From CAISDA01 sp050258555 (GTDB lineage: Bacteria; Bacteroidota; Ignavibacteria; UBA10030; UBA8401), in assembly GCA_050258555.1 (NCBI GenBank), contig JBLMZA010000159.1, positions 16,124 to 80,123 on the forward strand: a stretch of 64,000 nucleotides of DNA, written 5' to 3'. Below are positions 26,662-33,936 of this stretch, piece after piece; position 1 is the first letter of the stretch, and the number at the start of each line of letters is the position of its first letter. Made by a program: the position numbers and the translations under genes. Under the pieces are notes generated by a model. The model was not told the DNA's origin, ran no database searches, and saw nothing but the letters and a program-made list of their open reading frames with translations.

Positions 26662-27579
26662 GTGGCCGAACAAGCGCTGACATATCTGCAGCCCGGCGTC
26701 GTCTCGAAGCTCTCAAATATGGAGCTGCGTGCGCGCATGGTGGTGGAAGGCTTCATCACCGGTCTTCACAAGAGTCCGTACCATGGATTCTCGGTGGAGT
26801 TTGCCGAACACCGGCAGTACATGCCGGGGGACGAGATCAGGCGCATCGACTGGAAGGTCTACGGAAAGACGGACCGCTATTACATCAAGCAGTACGAGGA
26901 GGAGACGAATCTCAAGTCGTACATCGTGCTCGACGCCAGCAAATCGATGTCGTTCTCCTCGGCCAGGCATGGGTCTTCCGATGTGCCGATCACGAAAAGC
27001 GCATACGCCTCGTACATCGCCGCATCCCTTGCCTACCTGATGATCCAGCAGCGCGATGCCGTCGGACTGATGACGTACGACGATGCGATCCGCTCCATCA
27101 TTCCCCCGCATGCCACAAAAGGCCATCTGCGACGCATCCTGATCGAACTCGAGCAGCTCGAGACCTCGAACCGGACGAAGACGGGGTTTGCGCTCCACCG
27201 GCTTGCCGAACGCATGACGCGGCGCGGACTGGTGATCGTGCTGAGCGATCTGTTTGACGATCCGGCTCAGGTGCTCGCCGCGCTGAAGCATTTCCGGCAC
27301 AATCACCATGATGTGCTCGTCATGCAGATCCTCGATCCGCTCGAGCAGAGCTTCGCCTTCGGCAGCGATGCGCTCTTCCGGGATGTGGAGACGGGGGACC
27401 AGCTGGCCACGCAGCCGTATCAGATACAGCGCGCGTATCAGAGAGAGATGAAGGAATTCCTCGACCGCTACAAGCGGGAATGCCGCGAGAACAACATCGA
27501 CTACGTCCTGCTCGACACGTCGACCCCGTTCGACATGGCGCTTGTCAACTACCTGAACAAGAGGAAGCGCATTGGTTGA
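26662..27579 (+). CDS. DUF58 / vWA-like domain protein
   Basis: 305 residues with a GTG start (26662) behind GGGGAGAA. The family core is present: GFSVEFAEHRQYMPGDEIRR, then DWKVYGKTDRYYIKQYEEE, followed by a von Willebrand A-type fold beginning VLDASKSMSF, whose DxSxS is a metal-site motif. In many Bacteroidota DUF58 proteins sit in MoxR-DUF58-Bat clusters involved in stress tolerance or complex assembly; no MoxR or Bat gene is present here, so function is open. It overlaps the next gene by 8 bp. Confidence 0.88.
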   Translation: MAEQALTYLQPGVVSKLSNMELRARMVVEGFITGLHKSPYHGFSVEFAEHRQYMPGDEIRRIDWKVYGKTDRYYIKQYEEETNLKSYIVLDASKSMSFSSARHGSSDVPITKSAYASYIAASLAYLMIQQRDAVGLMTYDDAIRSIIPPHATKGHLRRILIELEQLETSNRTKTGFALHRLAERMTRRGLVIVLSDLFDDPAQVLAALKHFRHNHHDVLVMQILDPLEQSFAFGSDALFRDVETGDQLATQPYQIQRAYQREMKEFLDRYKRECRENNIDYVLLDTSTPFDMALVNYLNKRKRIG

Positions 27580-28123
27580 ATTCAAAGATGAGTACCGCAT
27601 ACTCGATGTCGGCTGCGGGATGAGAAAGAGGGAAGGAGCAGTGGGCATCGATGTCAATCCGAGATCGGATGCCGACGTCGTCCACGATTTGAACATCACG
27701 CCGTATCCCTTCGTCTCGAATCACTTCGACGAAATCTGGTGCGACAATGTGCTCGAGCATCTGGACAACGTCGTGAAAGTGATGGCGGAGCTTCACCGCA
27801 TCGCAAAACCTTCGGCCAGACTCACCATCATCGTTCCGTTCTATCCTCACCGTCAGGCGAACACCGATCCGACGCATCTGCATTGGTTCGGTTTCCATTC
27901 GTTCGATTACTTCACCTCCGGCAATTCCTATGCCGACTTCCGGTATTCCGGAGTCCGCTACGATCTGCTGTCGGCCGAATACGAACGCGGACGTACGCCG
28001 CAGCACTGGCTCGACCGGATGATCAAGCGCTTCGCGAACCGGCATCCGGATCTCTACGAGAACCGCTTCGCCAATCTGTTTCCGCTGCGTTCTCTTACAT
28101 TCGTCCTCAAAGCCGTGAAGTAG
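27572..28123 (+). CDS. Class I SAM-dependent methyltransferase
   Basis: 183 residues. No ATG or GTG is available at the 5' end; the TTG at 27572 overlaps DUF58 by 8 bp. The SAM-binding loop is ILDVGCGMRKREGAVGIDVNP (first part 10-18), with DNVLEHL as motif III-like and an IVPFYPHRQ strand. The short length and the DPTHLHWF segment resemble methyltransferase-11/23 proteins that act on small molecules or lipids. The substrate is unknown. It closes the rsmB-containing run and converges with the cytochrome c gene. Confidence 0.8.
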   Translation: MVEFKDEYRILDVGCGMRKREGAVGIDVNPRSDADVVHDLNITPYPFVSNHFDEIWCDNVLEHLDNVVKVMAELHRIAKPSARLTIIVPFYPHRQANTDPTHLHWFGFHSFDYFTSGNSYADFRYSGVRYDLLSAEYERGRTPQHWLDRMIKRFANRHPDLYENRFANLFPLRSLTFVLKAVK

Positions 28124-28163
28124 CACGCCCTTGCGCGCAGCGGGGGAAGCCGCGTGCAAGGAC

Positions 28164-28203
28164 AAAAAAAAACGGCGAGCGCAGCATGGAGTCTGCGCGC
28201 GCC
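28164..28203 (-). terminator. Rho-independent terminator of the cytochrome c gene (minus strand)
   Basis: On the minus strand an 11-bp stem with one mismatch (28203-28193 with 28184-28174) and an 8-nt loop are followed, after one base, by nine U (28172-28164). It lies 25 nt after the cytochrome c stop. Confidence 0.85.
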
Positions 28204-28228
28204 GGGCATCAATCGTTCGGGAAGGATC

Positions 28229-28642
28229 TTACTTTTTCTCTTTGGGGCTTTTCGATTCCTTCGTGTCCTTCATTTCCTTCATGTCCTTGGTGTCCTTCTT
28301 CGTCTTCAGTCCCTCGAGGTAGGACGCCAGTTCCTTCAGATCGGTTTCGGAGCCGCTGAATTTCATTCCATGCTTCTTGCCGTGCAGGTCCGTTTCCTTC
28401 TTCAGATATTTTTCGATATCATCGGCCTTCATGTCAGCGCCCACGGCGGAGAGGTCGGGGGGACCGGCTTTCGTGACGGCGCCTTTTTTGGCGATGCCAT
28501 CCGACTGGATGGAATGGCATTGGTTGCATTTCTTGTCAAGGAATACCTGCTTTCCCTTCGGCGTGTCTTTCGACGAAGAATCTTCCGCCCAGGCCGTGCC
28601 GATGACGAAAAGGCTGACGAGCAACGCAAGTGTGAGTTTCAT
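28229..28642 (-). CDS. Small monohaem c-type cytochrome with Lys-rich tail
   Basis: 137 residues. The start at 28642 is set by AAGGAGGAAAG just upstream and a signal peptide ending near TAWAE. The haem-binding CNQCH is at residues 39-43, and M93 (HGMKFSG) is the probable distal ligand, as in class I cytochromes. A tail from about residue 113 is almost all Lys, Asp, Glu, Met and Ser in imperfect repeats (KDTKDMKEMKDTKESK). The protein is periplasmic and probably a soluble electron carrier. It is a lone gene with its own terminator. Confidence 0.9.
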   Translation of the reverse strand: MKLTLALLVSLFVIGTAWAEDSSSKDTPKGKQVFLDKKCNQCHSIQSDGIAKKGAVTKAGPPDLSAVGADMKADDIEKYLKKETDLHGKKHGMKFSGSETDLKELASYLEGLKTKKDTKDMKEMKDTKESKSPKEKK

Positions 28643-28833
28643 GTGTCTTTCCTCCTTAGATTGTGTGAATGGTCTCTTCCGGTCCGTGACGCAATGGAAC
28701 CCGGCGTTGATGGAGCCTGTGCGATCCAATGATAGTGGAATATACAATGACGGAGACTGACAAGCAAAGGAATAATTAAGAGAAAATTGTCCGACATGAA
28801 CGATTCAGGCGGCCGCCGGGCGTCGGGGCGGAC

Positions 28834-28864
28834 TTGACTATAAAATATCGAAAGTTTAATATTT
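28834..28864 (+). promoter_or_regulatory. Bacteroidota-type promoter upstream of the KASIII/thiolase/DUF35 genes
   Basis: TTG at 28834-28836, 20 nt, then TAATATTT at 28857-28864. The match to TAnnTTTG is partial but the spacing is the same as in the other examples. It would drive the short regulator-like frame and probably the genes behind it. Confidence 0.4.
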
Positions 28865-28889
28865 ATCGAATTTATAGAAAGATCAGGCA

Positions 28890-28949
28890 ATGGCATCCAT
28901 ACTCTCCTCCTCCCAGAAACAATTCATCGAAGAGATGGGCAATCTCTAA
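28890..28949 (+). pseudogene. Remnant of a GbsR/MarR-family regulator N-terminus
   Basis: ATG to TAA encodes MASILSSSQKQFIEEMGNL, 19 residues. The stretch QKQFIEEMGNL resembles the opening helix of GbsR-type MarR-fold regulators (pattern Q-x-F-(I/V)-E-E-M-G-x-L-F). No downstream frame continues the family (the expected winged-helix is absent), so this looks like a degraded gene start. A functional leader peptide or chance similarity are alternatives. It sits behind a promoter and 110 nt before the KASIII-like gene. Confidence 0.4.
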
Positions 28950-29059
28950 GGCGGCAGGAGGCAGGAACGCGGGAACGTCGAACGAAGTTGTCATAGAAGG
29001 TGCGGAATGTGTTCCGTCCAAGGAAAAAATTCCGAAATCAACAAAAATACGGTCCTTTT

Positions 29060-30052
29060 ATGAAACGATATGCGCGCATTACGGCAACGGGACGATACAT
29101 ACCCGAGAAGATCGTCACGAATGCCGACCTGGATGAAATGCTGGGAGAGAATGTCGGGGACTGGCTTGTCGAGAATGTCGGCATTCAGGAACGGCATGTG
29201 ATGGCCCCGGAACAGACCACATCGGACATGGTCGTGGCTGCGGCGCATCAGGCGCTTCAGCGCGCCGGACTGCTTCCCGAAGAGCTCGATCTGATCATCG
29301 TTGCCACGGACACGCCCGATTATATCAGTCCGGCCACAGCTTCTGCGGTGCAGGCCAAGCTCAGCGCGAAGAACGCTGGCACGTTCGACATCAACTGCGC
29401 CTGCGCCGGATGGGTGACGGCGCTCGACATGGCCGCACGCTATATTGCCACAGACACGGTCTACAAGCACATTCTTGTGGCCGGCGGATACGGCATGACG
29501 AAGTTCATCGATTGGAAGGATAAATACACCTGCACGCTCTTTGCCGACGGCGCAGCATGCGCCATCGTGAGTCAGAGCGACACGCCGGGACATCTGGCCG
29601 GAAAGCTGAGCGCCGAGGGATCCTATCATGACGCCATGGGAATCTATACCGGCGGCACATACCGGCCCGCGACGCCGCAAGCGGTAAAGAAGACAGGGAA
29701 GCCGCGCGTCGAATTCGTCCGCAAGCTTCCCGCGACATTCAACAGCGACAACTGGCCCGAACTGATCCGCGCGGTCGTGGCGAAGGCCGGCATCTCGGTG
29801 GATGATGTGGGGCTCTTCCTCTTCACGCAGCTCAATCTCCGCACGATCGAGTTCGTGATGGAGAACCTGAAGCAGCCGATGTCGAAGACGCACTGGATCA
29901 TGGACAAGTGGGGATACATCGGATCGGCATGCATACCCGCGGCGCTCGACGACGTGATCGAAAACGGCCGCGATCCGAAGCCGGGCGAATATATCGTCTT
30001 CTGCGCCACTGGCGGCGGCATGGCAATGGCATGCTCATTATGGAAATGGTGA
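29060..30052 (+). CDS. KASIII-fold (FabH/HMG-CoA synthase-like) protein with altered catalytic triad
   Basis: 330 residues from the ATG at 29060. The thiolase-superfamily fold is clear: TATGRYIPEKIVTN at the start, EELDLIIVATDTPDY, and the nucleophile Cys115 in DINCACAGW. FabH's catalytic His motif (HQAN) reads TQLN here (Thr256), and its Asn motif (GNTS) reads GYIG (Tyr286), so two of the three catalytic residues are missing. The protein could therefore carry an acyl chain on Cys115 but is unlikely to decarboxylate malonyl-ACP like FabH. It is followed by a thiolase (42 nt) and a DUF35 protein, the gene set of archaeal-type acetoacetyl-CoA/HMG-CoA synthesis. Substrate unknown. Confidence 0.85.
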   Translation: MKRYARITATGRYIPEKIVTNADLDEMLGENVGDWLVENVGIQERHVMAPEQTTSDMVVAAAHQALQRAGLLPEELDLIIVATDTPDYISPATASAVQAKLSAKNAGTFDINCACAGWVTALDMAARYIATDTVYKHILVAGGYGMTKFIDWKDKYTCTLFADGAACAIVSQSDTPGHLAGKLSAEGSYHDAMGIYTGGTYRPATPQAVKKTGKPRVEFVRKLPATFNSDNWPELIRAVVAKAGISVDDVGLFLFTQLNLRTIEFVMENLKQPMSKTHWIMDKWGYIGSACIPAALDDVIENGRDPKPGEYIVFCATGGGMAMACSLWKW

Positions 30053-30094
30053 CGGCACACGACTCTCTCTTTCTCTGGAAAGGACAATAACACA

Positions 30095-31375
30095 ATGACC
30101 ACACGAAAACTCGGACGGGGCGTTGCACTCGTGGGAGCCGGCATGAGCCGGTTCGGGGCGTTTCCCGGCAAGAGCACGCGCGATCTGCTTGCGGAAGCCT
30201 ATCGCGACATGATACAGACGGTGGACCGCGGATTCGATCCGAATGCGGTTCAGGCGCTCTACATCGGCAATTTTTCAAGCGAGCTGTTTGAAGGGCAGGG
30301 ACACACCGCGCCGATCATGGCCGACTGGCTGGGACTGTCGAATCGTCCCGCAACGCGCGTGGAGAATGCGTGCGCAAGCGGCGGCTCGGCGCTTCGCGAG
30401 GCGGTGCTGGCAATCGCCTCGGGCATCTACGATGTCGTGCTCGTGGGCGGCATCGAAAAGATGACGGATCTGCCGATCGAACGTGTCACCGACGCGCTTG
30501 CCACCGCCGGAGACACGCTCTTCGAAATCCCGTCGGGATTCACATTCCCCGCATTTTATGCGACGATGGCGGCGGCCTATCTCGCGCGTTATGAAGCCGC
30601 GAAAGGGAAATCGGGCGCCGATGCGCTGCTGGCCGTGGGCATGAAGAATCATGCGAACGGCAGGCTCAATCCCAAGGCGCATATCGGCATGAGCATCTGC
30701 GACGTGATGGAAGGGAAGAAAGCCGCTGCGGTGAAGAAGGGCAAGCCTGTTCCCGAATGGAATACGGAGATGGAATTTCTGCTCGATGAGCGCGCCAATC
30801 CGATGATCGCATGGCCGCTACGTCTTTTCGACTGCTCCCCGGTATCGGATGGAGCGGCGAGTCTCCTGTTGGTGAGCGAGGAACTGGCCTCGTCGTTTTC
30901 CGAGACGCCGCTGCACATCATCGGCACGGGACAAGCCAGCGACAGTCCGCTGCACAGCCGGCCCGATATCACGACGCTCCGCTCGGCGCGTCTTGCAGCG
31001 AATCAGGCATACGATCTTGCACAGGTGACGCCGGCCGATATCAGCGTGGCCGAAGTGCACGACTGCTTTACGATTGCCGAAGTGATCGCAACCGAAGACC
31101 TCGGATTCTTCGGGCCCGGCCAGGGTGGCGTTGCGGCGATCGAAGGCGTGACCGCGTTGCGCGGAGCGCGTCCTGTCAACACATCGGGAGGATTGAAATC
31201 GAAAGGCCATCCGGTCGGCGCTTCGGGCGTGGCGCAGGCGGTGGAGATGTGGAAGCAGCTCCGGGGGGAAGCCGGCATGCGCCAGGCTCCCGGCGACATC
31301 CGTCTCGGTCTCACGCATAACGTGGGCGGAACGGGACAGACAACCGTCGTGCATATTTTTGAAAGGAGAAAGTAA
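30095..31375 (+). CDS. SCPx/archaeal-type thiolase (acetyl-CoA C-acyltransferase-like)
   Basis: 426 residues. The nucleophile C93 (ENACASGG), His322 (VHDCF, the SCPx/archaeal variant of the NEAF region) and His372 (GHPVGASG) are all present, as is the NVGGTG close. The organisation matches the SCP2-type thiolases found with DUF35 proteins, in which the OB-fold partner bridges thiolase and HMG-CoA synthase in archaea. Enzymes of this type condense or cleave acyl-CoAs; the direction is not readable. The adjacent KASIII-like and DUF35 genes indicate a multi-protein complex. The start at 30095 leaves a 42-nt spacer. Confidence 0.9.
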   Translation: MTTRKLGRGVALVGAGMSRFGAFPGKSTRDLLAEAYRDMIQTVDRGFDPNAVQALYIGNFSSELFEGQGHTAPIMADWLGLSNRPATRVENACASGGSALREAVLAIASGIYDVVLVGGIEKMTDLPIERVTDALATAGDTLFEIPSGFTFPAFYATMAAAYLARYEAAKGKSGADALLAVGMKNHANGRLNPKAHIGMSICDVMEGKKAAAVKKGKPVPEWNTEMEFLLDERANPMIAWPLRLFDCSPVSDGAASLLLVSEELASSFSETPLHIIGTGQASDSPLHSRPDITTLRSARLAANQAYDLAQVTPADISVAEVHDCFTIAEVIATEDLGFFGPGQGGVAAIEGVTALRGARPVNTSGGLKSKGHPVGASGVAQAVEMWKQLRGEAGMRQAPGDIRLGLTHNVGGTGQTTVVHIFERRK

Positions 31376-31376
31376 G

Positions 31377-31793
31377 ATGGCGGCATCGATGATCACGACA
31401 GAAACCACCATACAGGACCGTGCAGCGCAGAGGTTGACCGGAAGCCGTTCAGCCGACGGAAAAACGATCTTCGTTCCGGCGCGTCCAATCGATCCCGCCG
31501 ATCCGCTGGCGGAACTCGAAACGGTTGAACTCAGCGGCAGGGGAACGCTTGTCTCGTTTTCCGTCGTCCCCGTTGCCTCTTCAGAGATGATCGCGGCCGG
31601 ATACGGCAGGGACAATCCCCATGCGGTCGGCATCGTCCGGCTCGAAGAGGGGCCGTGCATCAGCGCGCAGATCATCGGCATCGACATGAAGCATCCGGAC
31701 ACGGTGGCGCCCGGATTGGCAATGAAGGCGGAATTCATCGAGCGCACCGCCGGCGCAACGAAAAAAATCGTTCTCGCATTCCGTCCCGCATAA
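31377..31793 (+). CDS. DUF35 OB-fold protein lacking zinc-ribbon cysteines
   Basis: 138 residues from the ATG at 31377, with AAGGAG upstream; the stop of the thiolase lies directly before it. The DUF35 OB fold is recognisable from VELSGRGTLVSFSVV to the C-terminus. The N-terminal zinc ribbon, which normally has two CxxC pairs around an FPPR motif, reads SRSADG, FVPARPID and contains no Cys at all; the only Cys in the protein (EEGPC) is in the OB fold. Partners of this family channel acyl-CoA between thiolase and HMG-CoA synthase. Loss of the ribbon suggests an altered interface. Confidence 0.8.
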   Translation: MAASMITTETTIQDRAAQRLTGSRSADGKTIFVPARPIDPADPLAELETVELSGRGTLVSFSVVPVASSEMIAAGYGRDNPHAVGIVRLEEGPCISAQIIGIDMKHPDTVAPGLAMKAEFIERTAGATKKIVLAFRPA

Positions 31794-31814
31794 CATCGAT
31801 CGGAAAGAAAAAAC

Positions 31815-33842
31815 ATGACCCGGATGATCCTGCTTTGTACCGCTTTCCTGCTTTTGCAATCCACCCTTCCTGCCGAATGGAAACAGATCGACGGTCCGTA
31901 TGGCGGACCTGTCAACGCAATGACGATGGTCGGCAGCGTCATTCTTGCGGGAACGAATGGGGCGGGAGTTTTCCGGTCTACAGATCTGGGCGCCTCATGG
32001 TCGCAAACCGACCTGAATAACGTTTCCGTACTTTCTTTGACCAGGCAGAGCGATCGTGTCTTGGCCGGTACGGACAAAGGAATATTTGTATCGGGCGACG
32101 GCGGGATCCATTGGTCACCGATTACTCCTGAAGGTTCGCCGATGTATGCCGCGGCCATCGCGTGCGTCGGGACCCATCTTTATGCCGGCCTATTCGGAGG
32201 AATGCTTCGCTCATCCGACGATGGCGCCACATGGAATCCGGTCGATGGCGTGCCGTCCTCGGTGTGGATCAACGCTATCACGTCACTGGGCGGGACGATC
32301 TTCGTCGGCACGAATGGAAGCGGCGTGTACCGGTCGACGGACAGCGGGAAGACGTGGACCAGCGTGCGGACCGGCCTGACAAACCTCACGGTCGGTGCGA
32401 TCGCCGCGGCTGGAAACACGATCCTTGCCGGAACGGGCCACGGCGTATTCCGTTCGACGGATAACGGGACGACATGGAAACCGACAGAGTTTCCGAATGA
32501 AGAAGTCCGCGCCGTGGCATTTTCCGGGACAAAAGTCTATGCGGCTTCTTCACGAAGCGTCTATCAATCTGCAGACGACGGCGCGACATGGCTGTCGATG
32601 AACTTCCCGAGTCAGTATAACCCCCACATCCAGGCGATCGCCGTCTACGGATCGAAAATCTTTACCGGCACGAACGTGGGAGTGATCATGACGTCCACCG
32701 GCGGCATCAGCTGGACGCAAGCCAACACCGGTCTGAACAATCTTCCCATCGGCAGTCTTGCCGTCGCCGGATCGGTTACCTATGCCGGTTCCGATTATCA
32801 ATCCTATTCCTCATCCGATCAGCGGAAGCACTGGGTTCCGATGGGGCTCACCGGGTCTGTCAGAGGATTCGTACCGATCGGTGATACGCTCTTTGCCGGG
32901 ATATCGGGAGGCGGAGTGATGCGTCACCCGGACATCTGGATGTTCTGGGAACAGGCCATCAATGGCATGACCAACATCGATGTGTCGTGTCTTCTGTCGC
33001 ATCGCGGCAGGCTGATTGCCGGCACAGCCGGAGGCATTTTCATTTCTTCCGATAAGGGAGCATCGTGGACAGCCTCCAATTCGGGACTTGCCAATGTCAT
33101 GGTGAATGCCGTCGTCGTCAACGATACGGAGATGTATGCGGGAACCAATGGCGGCGTCTATCGATCGTCCGATGGCGGAACGACGTGGGGCTCGGCAGGC
33201 ACCGGCGTTGCCGGCCGGAAGATCAACTCGCTTGCGATTGCCGGACGCGATGTGTACGCCGGAACAGAGCATGGCGTCTATCATTCGGCAGACCGGGGGA
33301 GCAGCTGGGAGCAGTCCGGAAACTCGGTGCTGACGATGCCGGTGCTCTGTCTTGTTGAAAGCGGATCGCTGATCTTTGCCGGAACACTGCGGAAGGGCGT
33401 CTATATGTCCGCCGACCACGGAACGACCTGGACGTCATGCGGAATGGCTGACATGACCATCAACTGCATGGCGTTCGACGGCAGCGATCTTCTTGCCGGC
33501 ACACAAGGAAGAGGCGTGTGGTCCCGCTCTCTGTCTGAGATGGTCACGCATGCGGACGCTGTGGCCGCATCCGTACCCGATCGAATGCTGCTGTATCAGA
33601 ATTATCCGAATCCATTCAATCCTCAGACGACCATCGCTTTTACCCTCGCCGATCGTACGCAGGTCTTGCTGCATATCGTGAATGCGCTCGGCGAGGAAAT
33701 CGCCACACTTGAGTCGGGAGATTTGTCGCGTGGGACCTACACGCGTGTATGGAATGCCGCCGGATTACCGAGCGGCGTGTATTTCTGCCGTCTGCGTGCG
33801 GGCACTGCTTCGGTCACGCGAAAGCTGATGTTTCTTCAATGA
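31815..33842 (+). CDS. Secreted BNR/Ycf48-like repeat protein with T9SS sorting domain
   Basis: 675 residues. A signal peptide ends near TLPAEW. About ten repeats follow, each with a GTxxGVYRSTDxGxTW-like core (for example GTNGSGVYRSTDSGKTW and GTNGGVYRSSDGGTTW), the BNR/Asp-box pattern of sialidase- or sortilin-type propellers and of Ycf48-like proteins. No sialidase active site is evident. The sorting domain begins at YPNPFNP (residue 597) and ends GVYFCRLRAGTASVTRKLMF. The protein is exported by T9SS and probably surface-attached. Its start is 21 nt after DUF35. Confidence 0.85.
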   Translation: MTRMILLCTAFLLLQSTLPAEWKQIDGPYGGPVNAMTMVGSVILAGTNGAGVFRSTDLGASWSQTDLNNVSVLSLTRQSDRVLAGTDKGIFVSGDGGIHWSPITPEGSPMYAAAIACVGTHLYAGLFGGMLRSSDDGATWNPVDGVPSSVWINAITSLGGTIFVGTNGSGVYRSTDSGKTWTSVRTGLTNLTVGAIAAAGNTILAGTGHGVFRSTDNGTTWKPTEFPNEEVRAVAFSGTKVYAASSRSVYQSADDGATWLSMNFPSQYNPHIQAIAVYGSKIFTGTNVGVIMTSTGGISWTQANTGLNNLPIGSLAVAGSVTYAGSDYQSYSSSDQRKHWVPMGLTGSVRGFVPIGDTLFAGISGGGVMRHPDIWMFWEQAINGMTNIDVSCLLSHRGRLIAGTAGGIFISSDKGASWTASNSGLANVMVNAVVVNDTEMYAGTNGGVYRSSDGGTTWGSAGTGVAGRKINSLAIAGRDVYAGTEHGVYHSADRGSSWEQSGNSVLTMPVLCLVESGSLIFAGTLRKGVYMSADHGTTWTSCGMADMTINCMAFDGSDLLAGTQGRGVWSRSLSEMVTHADAVAASVPDRMLLYQNYPNPFNPQTTIAFTLADRTQVLLHIVNALGEEIATLESGDLSRGTYTRVWNAAGLPSGVYFCRLRAGTASVTRKLMFLQ

Positions 33843-33872
33843 CCGCGTGCGCGATCGAAGCGTGTGCGCTGC

Positions 33873-33903
33873 TTGCTATTCTCTTCCAAATCCGGTACTA
33901 TTC
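33873..33903 (+). promoter_or_regulatory. Weak candidate promoter upstream of the DUF3160 protein
   Basis: TTG at 33873-33875, 20 nt, then TACTATTC at 33896-33903; the second element matches TAnnTTTG at only four of its six fixed positions. Confidence 0.25.
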
Positions 33904-33936
33904 GTTGTCGACTCGAACATGACCTGGGAGGGGACC

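Larger units (their letters stand above)
28643..29059. other. 417-nt intergenic region between divergent genes
   Basis: Contains the cytochrome c ribosome-binding site, a plus-strand promoter (28834-28864), a 19-codon open frame resembling the start of a GbsR/MarR-type regulator (28890-28949) and a direct repeat TATCGAA (28846-28852 and 28864-28870 region). The last 110 nt before the KASIII-like gene hold nothing recognisable. The AT content near 28834-28880 is well above the local average. Confidence 0.5.

Noticed and set aside
28129..28161. Hairpin CCTTGCGCGC/GCGTGCAAGG after the methyltransferase gene
   Set aside because: No T run follows on the plus strand; the A run after it belongs to the minus-strand terminator listed at 28164-28203.
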